Shown: piece by piece, positions 9,374-16,662 of the stretch
Numbering within the stretch: the stretch's first letter is position 1
How the letters are laid out: each line of letters begins with the position of its first letter
Assembly: GCF_004793545.1 (NCBI RefSeq)
Contig: NZ_SRYA01000006.1
Span: 62,001-126,000, forward strand
Direction of reading: 5' to 3'
DNA from: Petralouisia muris
GTDB taxonomy: Bacteria > Bacillota > Clostridia > Lachnospirales > Lachnospiraceae
DNA: 64,000 bases
Position numbers and translations under genes: made by a program
Notes under the pieces: generated by a model
Databases searched by the model: none
What the model saw: only the letters and a program-made list of their open reading frames with translations
What the model was told of the DNA's origin: nothing

Positions 9374-10657
9374 ATGGTAAATGCAATTGTTGGTGCAAAC
9401 TGGGGAGACGAAGGAAAAGGGAAAATCACGGATATGATGGCGAAGGAAGCCGATATTATCGTGCGTTTTCAGGGCGGTGCAAATGCAGGCCATACCATTG
9501 TCAATGATTACGGCAAATTCGCACTGCACACTCTTCCAAGCGGCGTGTTCTACAACCATACCACAAGCATCATCGGAAACGGGGTGGCGCTGAATATTCC
9601 GGTGCTCTTTGAGGAGATCCAGTCCATTGTGGACAGGGGCGTTCCAACGCCGAAGATTCTGGTGTCCGATCGCGCCCAGATGGTGATGTCCTATCACATC
9701 TTATTTGACCAGTATGAGGAGGAACGCCTGGGAGGAAAATCCTTCGGTTCCACGAAATCAGGAATTGCGCCATTTTATTCCGATAAATATGCTAAAATTG
9801 GTTTCCAGGTCAGTGAATTGTTCGAGGAAGAACGACTGAAAGAGAAAGTGGAAAGAATCTGCGAAACTAAAAATATCATGCTGGAGCATCTCTATCATAA
9901 GCCGCTGCTAAAGCCAGAGGATTTAATGGAGGAACTGAAGGGATACCGGAATATGGTGGAGCCTTATGTGTGCGATACCTCCGCTTACCTCTGGGAAGCC
10001 ATTCAGGCAGGGAAAAATATTCTGCTGGAAGGCCAGCTTGGTTCCTTAAAGGATACAGATCACGGAATTTATCCCATGGTGACTTCCTCCTCCACACTGG
10101 CAGCTTACGGCGCCATTGGAGCCGGAATTCCTCCATACGAAATCAAGAGAATCATCACTGTCTGCAAAGCCTATTCTTCTTCCGTAGGAGCCGGGGCGTT
10201 TGTCAGCGAGATTTTCGGAGAAGAGGCCGATGAGTTGAGACGCCGGGGCGGCGACGGCGGAGAGTTTGGGGCAACCACAGGCCGTCCCAGACGCATGGGC
10301 TGGTTTGACACTGTGGCGAGCAAATACGGCTGCCGGATACAGGGAACTACAGATGTAGCCTTTACCGTGCTGGATGTGCTGGGTTATCTGGATGAAATTC
10401 CGGTTTGCACCGGCTATGAAATTGACGGAAAGGTTACCACAGAATTTCCAGCCACAGTGAATCTGGAGAAGGCGAAACCGGTTCTTGAGACTCTTCCGGG
10501 ATGGAAGTGTGAGATCCGGGGAATCAAAAAATACGAGGATTTGCCGGAAAACTGCAGAAAATATATTGAATTTGTAGAAGAAAAAATCGGATTCCCGATC
10601 ACCATGATTTCCAATGGTCCGGGCAGAGACGACATTATTTACCGCAATGGAAAATAA
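9374..10657 (+). CDS. purA: Adenylosuccinate synthetase
   Basis: This 427-residue cytoplasmic enzyme joins IMP and aspartate using GTP, the first committed step from IMP to AMP. The GTP-binding loop GANWGDEGKGK is at residues 7-17, and GGANAGHTIVNDYGKFALHTLPSG carries the IMP-binding and catalytic His region. GQLGSLKDTDHGIYPMVTSSSTLA and GGDGGEFGATTGRPRRMGWFD follow as in the family. ATG 9374 has AAAGGAGGA upstream. The gene is followed after 10 nt by a HAD phosphatase and probably shares its transcript. Other purine genes are not adjacent; deoD lies 3 kb downstream. Confidence 0.98.
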   Translation: MVNAIVGANWGDEGKGKITDMMAKEADIIVRFQGGANAGHTIVNDYGKFALHTLPSGVFYNHTTSIIGNGVALNIPVLFEEIQSIVDRGVPTPKILVSDRAQMVMSYHILFDQYEEERLGGKSFGSTKSGIAPFYSDKYAKIGFQVSELFEEERLKEKVERICETKNIMLEHLYHKPLLKPEDLMEELKGYRNMVEPYVCDTSAYLWEAIQAGKNILLEGQLGSLKDTDHGIYPMVTSSSTLAAYGAIGAGIPPYEIKRIITVCKAYSSSVGAGAFVSEIFGEEADELRRRGGDGGEFGATTGRPRRMGWFDTVASKYGCRIQGTTDVAFTVLDVLGYLDEIPVCTGYEIDGKVTTEFPATVNLEKAKPVLETLPGWKCEIRGIKKYEDLPENCRKYIEFVEEKIGFPITMISNGPGRDDIIYRNGK

Positions 10658-10667
10658 AGGGAAGAAT

Positions 10668-11279
10668 ATGATAAAAAATATAGTGTTTGATGTGGGAAAA
10701 GTTCTGGTGGATTTTGACTGGCGGGGATTTATGGATACCCTGGACTTTTCACCGGAAGTCTATGAAAAGGTGGCAAATGCAACGGTGCTTTCTGATTTAT
10801 GGAATGAGTTTGACCGGAGTAAAATGTCCGACGAAGATCTTTTGAAAGGTTTTGTGGAGCAGGCGCCGGAGTGTGAGGGGGAGATTGTGTATTTTTGGAA
10901 TAATATGGGAAATTGCATTAAACAATACGACTATGCCTGTCCCTGGATTCGAAGCTTTCAGGAGCAGGGGTATGGGGTGTACCTGCTTTCCAATTATTCC
11001 AGACGAATGTATTCCCAGACCATAGAAGAGCTTTCTTTTGTGGAAGATGTGGACGGCGCAATCTTTTCCTATGAGGTGCAGGCGGTGAAGCCGGAGGTGG
11101 AAATTTATGAAGCGCTGTTCCGAAAATACCATCTGGAACCGACAGAATGTGTGTTTTTGGATGACAACAGGGCAAATATTATTGCGGCCAACCAGCTGGG
11201 AATGGCAACGATTCTGTTTCACACCAAATCTCAGGCAGAGGAAGAACTGAAAAGTCTTGGAGTTGGCGTGGCAGAGTAA
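10668..11279 (+). CDS. HAD-family phosphatase (YihX-like)
   Basis: This 203-residue protein has the HAD motifs: nucleophile Asp in FDVGKVLVDF (residues ~6-15), Ser in YLLSNYS, Lys in AVKPEVEIYEAL, and the acidic VFLDDNRANI. Replacement of the second motif-I Asp by Gly matches the YihX-like subfamily, which removes phosphate from sugar phosphates or nucleotides. ATG 10668 is chosen over the upstream in-frame start inside purA because AAAGGGAAG precedes it. Substrate is unknown; the position 10 nt after purA suggests a link to nucleotide metabolism only by proximity. Confidence 0.9.
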   Translation: MIKNIVFDVGKVLVDFDWRGFMDTLDFSPEVYEKVANATVLSDLWNEFDRSKMSDEDLLKGFVEQAPECEGEIVYFWNNMGNCIKQYDYACPWIRSFQEQGYGVYLLSNYSRRMYSQTIEELSFVEDVDGAIFSYEVQAVKPEVEIYEALFRKYHLEPTECVFLDDNRANIIAANQLGMATILFHTKSQAEEELKSLGVGVAE

Positions 11280-11352
11280 TAAAAAGCTGCTGTATTAAGG
11301 AAGGATTTTGCAGGATATGGAAATTTTGAGTGAATCCTGTCTGTGGAATCTT

Positions 11353-11454
11353 TAGGAACTGTTAAAAAATAACCTAGTACTCCATCCGACCAGAAGTTAC
11401 ACTTGTGGGCCGGATGGAGTACTAGTGTGGTGGTCTTTTCTGAACAGTTCCTTA
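11353..11454. repeat. Nested palindromic element of ~100 bp (MITE-like or bidirectional terminator)
   Basis: Outer arms AGGAACTGTT (11354-11363) and AACAGTTCCT (11443-11452) enclose a perfect 15-bp inner inverted repeat, CTAGTACTCCATCCG (11374-11388) and CGGATGGAGTACTAG (11411-11425). The element fills the gap between the HAD gene and the convergent small membrane gene. The nested structure without coding capacity fits a miniature inverted-repeat element, but a plain terminator is not excluded. Confidence 0.6.
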
Positions 11455-11462
11455 GTGTATCG

Positions 11463-11687
11463 TTATGGCGTTTTTTCTTCCGGTTCTTGGGAACCTCTTT
11501 TTTTTATTAATTTGTAAACGAAACCATAGGTCCAAATCAGTACCGGAACTACAAAGCTGGAAAAAAGGGACGCCATAAACATGGGAAAGAAATCTTTTCC
11601 AAGCAAAGCGAAAACAAATGTGGACAAATAAAGGCCCAGTAATAGGACGATACCCAGGATTGCCAGAATGCGTTGTGTTTTTTTCAT
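11463..11687 (-). CDS. Small two-helix membrane protein, unknown function
   Basis: This 74-residue protein has a short basic N-terminus (MKKTQR), two hydrophobic segments (about residues 7-28 and 36-60) and a charged, Lys/Glu-rich cytoplasmic tail. I do not recognise the family. A GGAGGAAAC ribosome site precedes its ATG on the minus strand. It is flanked by the palindromic element on its 3' side and by the divergent azlCD operon on its 5' side. Composition and start signal support a real gene. Confidence 0.7.
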   Translation of the reverse strand: MKKTQRILAILGIVLLLGLYLSTFVFALLGKDFFPMFMASLFSSFVVPVLIWTYGFVYKLIKKRGSQEPEEKTP

Positions 11688-11838
11688 TGTTTCCTCCGTT
11701 TTGTGTGTATGGTTTTTCCGGGAAAACCGCTTTTTATGGCAGTATTGCTGTGCAGCCTGCCATGCTGCGGGACTTTTTACAAGCTACGAGATCTATCATA
11801 TCCTGAAATGGGAGATTTGGCAAGAATCTTTTTTCTGG

Positions 11839-11867
11839 TTGTTGTCGGGACAGGAATTTAGTATAAT
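11839..11867 (+). promoter_or_regulatory. Candidate promoter of azlCD
   Basis: TTGTTG (11839-11844), 17 bp, then a perfect TATAAT (11862-11867). It lies about 90 nt before azlC. Confidence 0.5.
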
Positions 11868-11883
11868 AGTATAAGTTAGTAAG

Positions 11884-11955
11884 ATGGAAAGGATATAAGA
11901 AAAAGGCTCAAGTATGAAAGGCTAAAAATGAAAGGCTAAAAATGAGAGGATAAGA
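11884..11955 (+). repeat. Tandem mini-ORF leader before azlC
   Basis: Two identical 14-nt units ATGAAAGGCTAAAA (11914-11927, 11928-11941) and a degenerate third, ATGAGAGGATAAGA (11942-11955), each spell a start codon, two codons and a stop (Met-Lys-Gly or Met-Arg-Gly). A related unit without ATG lies at 11900-11913, and a 4-codon ORF lies at 11884-11898. The last unit's GAGAGGA also serves as the azlC ribosome site. Confidence 0.6.
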
Positions 11956-11958
11956 ATT

Positions 11959-12771
11959 ATGAAACAGGTGATACAAGGGATAAAGGACGGAAGCGCCATC
12001 GGCATCGGTTATTTTTCTGTGTCTTTTACTTTCGGGCTTGCGGCGGTGTCTTCCGGGTTACGCTGGTGGGAGGCCCTTCTGACGTCCATGATGAATCTGA
12101 CTTCCGCCGGGCAGTTTGCGGGGCTTACGGTGATGACGGCAGAGGGAACTTATATTGAAATGGCGGTTTCCCAGTTTATAATAAATCTCAGATATGCATT
12201 GATGAGCATTTCTCTGTCTCAGAAGGTGGATCGCCGGTTTGGGGCGGGAAAGAAAATGATTCTCGGTTTTGCCAATACCGACGAAATCTTTGCAGTGGCA
12301 ATGAGCCGCAGAGGGGAAGTAAGCAGCCGGTATTTTCTGGGGCTTGCGGCGCTGCCCTATCTGGGCTGGACTTTGGGAACGCTGGCAGGAGCAGTGCTAG
12401 GAAATATTCTTCCTCAAAGCGTCAGTGACGCCCTGGGACTTGCCATTTACGGCATGTTTATTGCAATCGTGGTTCCTGAAATGAAAAAAGACAGGAACAT
12501 TATGAAAATGGTAATTCTGGCAGTGCTTCTCAGCTGCTGCATTTATTATATCCCTGTGTTCCGTCATATTTCACAGGGGTTTGCGATTATTATCTGTGCA
12601 GTAGCCGCTTCTGCAGTGGGGGCGGTCTGCTTTCCGATAGAAACAGAGGATGGAACAGAAAGGGAGATTCTGGAAAGAGAAATAAAAACAGCGGCCTTGC
12701 AGGAAACAGAGCCTAAAACAGCAGGCTTGCAGGGGACAGAAGCAGGAAGCATGCAGGAGGGAAAACAATGA
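11959..12771 (+). CDS. azlC: AzlC-family branched-chain amino acid exporter, large subunit
   Basis: This 270-residue membrane protein matches the AzlC/YgaZ family, which with a small AzlD/YgaH partner exports branched-chain amino acids or analogues. It starts QGIKDGSAIGIGYFSVSFTFGLAA, the conserved amphipathic and first helix region, and then has MMNLTSAGQFAGL and FANTDEIFAVAMS as in the family. About seven hydrophobic segments are visible. The C-terminal ~40 residues are an unusual polar tail with two copies of a K-T-A-x-L-Q-x-T-E unit. Its stop overlaps the azlD ATG by 4 nt, so the two are translationally coupled. Confidence 0.93.
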   Translation: MKQVIQGIKDGSAIGIGYFSVSFTFGLAAVSSGLRWWEALLTSMMNLTSAGQFAGLTVMTAEGTYIEMAVSQFIINLRYALMSISLSQKVDRRFGAGKKMILGFANTDEIFAVAMSRRGEVSSRYFLGLAALPYLGWTLGTLAGAVLGNILPQSVSDALGLAIYGMFIAIVVPEMKKDRNIMKMVILAVLLSCCIYYIPVFRHISQGFAIIICAVAASAVGAVCFPIETEDGTEREILEREIKTAALQETEPKTAGLQGTEAGSMQEGKQ

Positions 12772-13094
12772 AATCAGGAAATTTCTGGATTTATTTACTG
12801 GTAATGTTTGGGGTTACTTATCTGATTCGCGTACTGCCCTTTTTGATTTTTCACAAAAAAATCGAAAATAAAGTGATACGTTCTTTTCTGGCATATATCC
12901 CCTATACGGTGCTGGGAGCCATGACAGTTCCGGCTGTGTTCTATGCAACTGGTTCTCTGCTTACTGCCTGTGCAGGGGTGGCAGCTGCATTGCTGGCTGC
13001 TTACCGTGGAAAAGGCTTGTTTACAGTGGCCGTTTGCGCCAGCCTGACTGCTTTTGCAGTGGGAGCAGTACTGCAGGCGGCGGGCCTGTCGTAA
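12768..13094 (+). CDS. azlD: AzlD-family branched-chain amino acid exporter, small subunit
   Basis: This 108-residue membrane protein has three to four hydrophobic helices and the family segment GVTYLIRVLPFLIF near residue 15, followed by IPYTVLGAMTVPAVF. Length is typical for AzlD/YgaH. It starts with an ATG overlapping the azlC stop (ATGA). The pair should form the complete exporter in the cell membrane. Confidence 0.92.
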   Translation: MKSGNFWIYLLVMFGVTYLIRVLPFLIFHKKIENKVIRSFLAYIPYTVLGAMTVPAVFYATGSLLTACAGVAAALLAAYRGKGLFTVAVCASLTAFAVGAVLQAAGLS

Positions 13095-13213
13095 GGCACG
13101 CTTAGCGTCCAGGGGAGTTGAGGTGGATTTGTTCTGCTCAGAAGAGATTGCAGCCAAAGGTTGGAACAGGAATCCTGTTTTAATAAAACTGAGAAAATGA
13201 AAAGGAGGAACAG

Positions 13214-13936
13214 ATGATGTCAAACATACCAACGCCGCATATTGAAGCAAAAGCAGGAGATTTTGCAAAAACAGTATTAATGCCGGGCGATCCGCTGCGG
13301 GCAAAATACATTGCCGAGACGTATTTCGAGCAGGTAAGATGCGTCAACCAGGTACGGGGAATGCTGGGGTACACAGGAATTTACAAGGGAAAGGAACTGT
13401 CTGTGATGGGTTCCGGCATGGGAATGCCCTCCATTGGAATTTATTCCTATGAATTGTTTCATTTTTATGATGTGGACAATATTATCCGAGTAGGTTCTGC
13501 AGGCGCGATCCTGGATGATGTCAACGTCATGGATGTGGTTATCGGGATGGGAGCTTCCATTGTTTCCGATTATCCGGATCAATTTGACTGTCCCGGCCAT
13601 TTGGCGCCCCTGGCAGACTATCATCTTTTGAGTACGGCAGTGGAAAGCGCGAAAGAACTGGGAACTCCGGTGCGGGTGGGGAATATCTTATCGGAGGACG
13701 CCTTTTACACAGATCGGCAAAACAGCAAAGACTGCTTCCGGAAAATGGGGGTGCTGGCAGTGGAAATGGAGAGCGGGGCGCTTTACCTTAACGCAGCCAG
13801 GGCAGGAAAACGCGCCCTCTGCATTTTGACGATTTCAGATCATATTTACAAACCGGAACAGCTTACCTCTGAACAAAGGCAGACCGGCTTCGGCAAAATG
13901 ATTGAAATAGCTCTGGAAACGGCTAACCGGGCGTGA
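13214..13936 (+). CDS. deoD: Purine-nucleoside phosphorylase, DeoD type
   Basis: This 240-residue enzyme cleaves purine (deoxy)nucleosides with phosphate in nucleoside salvage. It has the hexameric DeoD-type signatures: AKTVLMPGDPLRAKYIAE near residue 20, GSGMGMPSIGIYSYEL around residue 65, RVGSAGAI near residue 93, and VEMESGALYLNA with the catalytic-region Glu/Met pair; ISDH near residue 206 carries the base-binding Asp. Two adjacent ATG codons (13214 and 13217) follow GGAGGAAC; either may be used. It is monocistronic, with a hairpin after the stop. Confidence 0.96.
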   Translation: MMSNIPTPHIEAKAGDFAKTVLMPGDPLRAKYIAETYFEQVRCVNQVRGMLGYTGIYKGKELSVMGSGMGMPSIGIYSYELFHFYDVDNIIRVGSAGAILDDVNVMDVVIGMGASIVSDYPDQFDCPGHLAPLADYHLLSTAVESAKELGTPVRVGNILSEDAFYTDRQNSKDCFRKMGVLAVEMESGALYLNAARAGKRALCILTISDHIYKPEQLTSEQRQTGFGKMIEIALETANRA

Positions 13937-13948
13937 GTCTATAGGACA

Positions 13949-13979
13949 AACAAGGAGAAAGCCAATGCTTCTCCTTGTT
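13949..13979 (+). terminator. Hairpin after deoD, weak intrinsic terminator
   Basis: AACAAGGAGAA (13949-13959) pairs with TTCTCCTTGTT (13969-13979) around a 9-nt loop. The following T content is low, so termination efficiency is uncertain. Confidence 0.55.
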
Positions 13980-14035
13980 GCAGGCAAGGATTATAATGAG
14001 ATTTCTGCGGAAAGAAATGGAAATAGAAAAAGGGA

Positions 14036-14076
14036 TTGACTTTTATTTACAGTTAGCATATACTAACTGTAAATAA
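14036..14076 (+). promoter_or_regulatory. Promoter with overlapping perfect palindromic operator
   Basis: TTGACT (14036-14041), 17 bp and TATACT (14059-14064) form a strong promoter. A perfect 14-bp inverted repeat, TTATTTACAGTTAG (14043-14056) and CTAACTGTAAATAA (14063-14076) with a 6-nt centre, covers the spacer, the -10 and the start region. That is the classic position for a repressor. The TTAG/CTAA core and the downstream iron-type micro-protein suggest a metal-dependent (DtxR/MntR/Fur-like) repressor; which one is inference. Confidence 0.75.
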
Positions 14077-14109
14077 TAACTATTCTCAGAATAAACAGGA
14101 GGATTTCAA

Positions 14110-14259
14110 ATGGGAACTTTTCTAGTGGGGGCAGTTGTGCTGGCAATTGCCGTATGTGCAGGAATCAGTGTATATAAAGATAAAAAAGCAGGAAGATGCA
14201 GCGGCTGCAGCGGATGCAATGGAAGCTGCCCCTCCTGCCAGGGACAGGAAAATAAATAA
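14110..14259 (+). CDS. FeoB-associated Cys-rich membrane micro-protein
   Basis: This 49-residue protein has one N-terminal transmembrane helix (residues 3-22), a short basic linker (KDKKAGR) and a cysteine cluster CSGCSGCNGSCPSC. This layout matches the FeoB-associated Cys-rich membrane protein family, normally encoded next to the ferrous iron transporter feoB. Here no feoA or feoB gene is adjacent, which is unusual. CAGGAGGA sits 7 nt before ATG 14110. It has its own operator-controlled promoter and its own terminator, so it is a single-gene transcription unit. The role in iron handling is inferred from the family. Confidence 0.85.
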   Translation: MGTFLVGAVVLAIAVCAGISVYKDKKAGRCSGCSGCNGSCPSCQGQENK

Positions 14260-14263
14260 CAGG

Positions 14264-14294
14264 AAAAGGATGGACGGAGGTCCATCCCTTTTTA
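14264..14294 (+). terminator. Intrinsic terminator after the Cys-rich micro-protein gene
   Basis: A perfect 8-bp stem GGATGGAC/GTCCATCC (14268-14275, 14280-14287) with a GGAG loop is followed by CTTTTTAT. Confidence 0.92.
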
Positions 14295-14385
14295 TACTAT
14301 TAAAAAATTTAAAATGAAAAAATTCATAAAATATTAATAAACTTACAAGCACTACACCCCAAAGATGTGGTATGCTTTAGTATGA

Positions 14386-14484
14386 GGAGGGACCCAGCCC
14401 AAAACCCGGAATCCCCACAAGGAAAAAAGCTGGGAGGAGCCCTGATGCTTTTCCGGAGGGACCCAGTCCCAACCCCCCAGAATC
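14386..14484 (+). repeat. Imperfect direct repeat in the leader of the channel operon
   Basis: GGAGGGACCCAGCCC (14386-14400) recurs as GGAGGGACCCAGTCCC (14455-14470), each followed by a similar A/C-rich stretch ending in AATC. The copies are 69 nt apart, in the 266-nt gap between the micro-protein gene and the gene at 14526. The function is unknown; it may form part of a structured leader. Confidence 0.5.
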
Positions 14485-14525
14485 TTTTGTTCAAAAATCC
14501 AACACTTTTTCAGGAGGTACCACAC

Positions 14526-14954
14526 ATGCATAAACGAAAAAAGAAAAATCACGTCCGCCTGCTGGCAGTCACCATCCTCTTAATCGGAGTAGCCTTCACC
14601 CTTTTTATCAGCCGTGATGCAATTTTGCAGAAAGTCCGGACGACAGCAGCTACCGAAATCGGAAAGAAACTGTTAGAACAGCAAATTGGAACAACGGTCA
14701 ATATCAACGGGCAGGAGATAGAGGTTTCTGATGTAGTCAATCAGATGGATGAAGAAGACGTGGAAAAAGTATCGCAGATTGCAGAAAAATATATTTCACC
14801 GGAAAATATCAAGCAGGCAGCGGACATGGCGGCCAGCGGAGATATGGAGGGGCTGAGATCACTGGCGGAAGGCCAGCTTACAGAAGAAGATAAAAATGAA
14901 CTGATGGGGCTTTACCAAAAATATAAAGACCAGATCCCCAATCAGGTTCCATAG
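14526..14954 (+). CDS. Membrane-anchored protein of unknown function, upstream of channel
   Basis: This 142-residue protein has a basic N-terminus (MHKRKKKNHVR), one hydrophobic helix at about residues 12-29, and an acidic extracytoplasmic region of ~110 residues rich in Glu, Gln and Ala that is probably helical. I do not recognise the family. ATG 14526 is chosen because CAGGAGG lies 9 nt upstream; the frame upstream to 14367 has no ribosome site and is low in coding character. Only 38 nt separate it from the potassium channel gene, so it may be a channel partner. That link is inference. Confidence 0.75.
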   Translation: MHKRKKKNHVRLLAVTILLIGVAFTLFISRDAILQKVRTTAATEIGKKLLEQQIGTTVNINGQEIEVSDVVNQMDEEDVEKVSQIAEKYISPENIKQAADMAASGDMEGLRSLAEGQLTEEDKNELMGLYQKYKDQIPNQVP

Positions 14955-14992
14955 AAGAATTTTATGATGGAACATAGAGGAGGCAGAGTGTT

Positions 14993-16567
14993 ATGAAGAG
15001 AAGAAATAAAATCTATCTGTATATGACGATCATCCTGATGGCTGTGTATGTTGGACTGGTAACGCTTCTCTATTTTTCCGAATGTACCGACAGCAGCGCA
15101 ACAATCCGGACATTTGGCGATGCATTCTGGTATTCGCTGGTCACGCTGACCACGGTGGGCTATGGAGATTTGACCCCGGTAACGCCTTTGGGACATACGG
15201 TAGGAGTGGTATTTCTTTTACTGTCTGCAGGCATTCTGATGACCTTATTTGGGGCTGTCATATCCTTTGTTACCAGTGAGGGGCTGCCCTTTGTGATGCT
15301 TGGCTTTCAGCGGAAGAAAAACTGGTATTATTTTGCAGATTACGGTGCGGAATCCAATACGCTTGCTGCAAATATCTATCAGGAAGATCCGGACGCCGTA
15401 ATTATTTATGGAGAAAAAAGAGAGGAACAGATGGAATTTCCGGACTATCCCTGTCTGTTTCTCAGCGTTTCTCCGGCCCGAATTATAGCCTGTAAGAAAA
15501 ATATCGGTACAAAATGCAAGGTTTTTCTTATGAAGGAAAATGATATTGGCGTGAACAGCCGCGCTATTGATTTACATAAATTGCCTGTGGAGGTCTATGC
15601 AAGAACCACGAACGGTCAGGATCATCTTTCGGGCAATATTAATTTCTTTCACAGCTATGATTGCTGCGCCAGGCAATACTGGCGTTCGAAGCCCATATGC
15701 AGCCATGAAAATACAATTGTAATAATAGGCTTCGGAAATTATGGACGATGTATTTTGGAACGGGCAATATTGACCAATATTATTTCAGTGAAACAGCATG
15801 TGGCCTATCATATTTTTGGAGATTCCAGAGAATTTCTTGCAATGCACATAAATCTGCATGAAATGTTTTCTCTGGGAGAGGAGTCAGACGAAAGAGATTC
15901 TCTGATTTTTCATGATGAATTCTGGGAGACCCACCATGAAATTCTTAAGCAGGCGGACCGTGTGATTATCTGTCCAGACGATGAGCCAGAGGGGTGGAGC
16001 ATTTTCTGGAGGCTGCACAAATATTACAAGTGCCGCGGACAGATTGATCTGCACAGTAACCGGAAAGCTCCCGGAGTGTCTTATTTTGGCACCAATGAAG
16101 AGATTTACACTCCGAACCAGATTATGCGCACAGAGCTGAACCGGGCAGCGATTATGATTAATGAGATTTTTTGCAGATCTGTTTCTTATCCCACACTCAG
16201 ATGGGAGGAACTGGATGATTTTCACCGGGAATCTAAAATAGCCGCTGCGGATCATCTTTTGATGAAAATTCGTATTCTGCTCAAGGATGAAACTGTGACG
16301 GAATTTACTGCCGATACGGTAAAAAAGGCATATCAGAGATATTGTGAGGCAAAAGTATCGGAATCCATGCAGGATATGTACCGCAGGCTGGATCATATGA
16401 GATGGCTTCGTTTTTATACATTTTATAACTGGAATTACGGACCTGTGCGGGATGATACGGCCAGACAGCATCCTATGATGTGCCCTTATGCAGAACTGAC
16501 TCCGGAACAAAAGGTGGAACGGGATGCTTCCTGGGAGCTGTTGGGCAGTATTTTTGCAGAACTTTGA
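14993..16567 (+). CDS. Two-TM potassium channel with Rossmann-like and C-terminal RyR domain
   Basis: This 524-residue protein begins with two membrane helices (about residues 10-28 and 68-92) around a pore loop with the selectivity filter TVGYGD at residues 54-59. The cytoplasmic part contains a Rossmann-type loop VIIGFGNYGR near residue 243, as in RCK/TrkA-N regulatory domains. The last ~60 residues (about 465-520) contain HMRWLRFYTFYNWNYGPVRDD and HPMMCPYAELTPEQK, which match the RyR domain first seen in ryanodine receptors. In bacteria this domain has been proposed to bind nucleotide-derived ligands, so the protein may be a ligand-gated potassium channel. AGAGGAGG precedes ATG 14993. The ligand is not known. 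Confidence 0.88.
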   Translation: MKRRNKIYLYMTIILMAVYVGLVTLLYFSECTDSSATIRTFGDAFWYSLVTLTTVGYGDLTPVTPLGHTVGVVFLLLSAGILMTLFGAVISFVTSEGLPFVMLGFQRKKNWYYFADYGAESNTLAANIYQEDPDAVIIYGEKREEQMEFPDYPCLFLSVSPARIIACKKNIGTKCKVFLMKENDIGVNSRAIDLHKLPVEVYARTTNGQDHLSGNINFFHSYDCCARQYWRSKPICSHENTIVIIGFGNYGRCILERAILTNIISVKQHVAYHIFGDSREFLAMHINLHEMFSLGEESDERDSLIFHDEFWETHHEILKQADRVIICPDDEPEGWSIFWRLHKYYKCRGQIDLHSNRKAPGVSYFGTNEEIYTPNQIMRTELNRAAIMINEIFCRSVSYPTLRWEELDDFHRESKIAAADHLLMKIRILLKDETVTEFTADTVKKAYQRYCEAKVSESMQDMYRRLDHMRWLRFYTFYNWNYGPVRDDTARQHPMMCPYAELTPEQKVERDASWELLGSIFAEL

Positions 16568-16662
16568 GAATGAAAAACAAAAGCTGGGGTTTCATACTCT
16601 TTACATAGGGAAAGAAAGGTCAAGAAGGCATCTCTGTATGGCCTGCTATTTTATCAATCCAG

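Noticed and set aside
13165-13179. Short hairpin AACAGG/CCTGTT between azlD and deoD
   Set aside because: Six base pairs with a three-nucleotide loop and no T run; too weak to call a terminator.
14341-14525. c-di-AMP (ydaO-type) riboswitch in the channel leader
   Set aside because: The conserved core segments of that class were not found.
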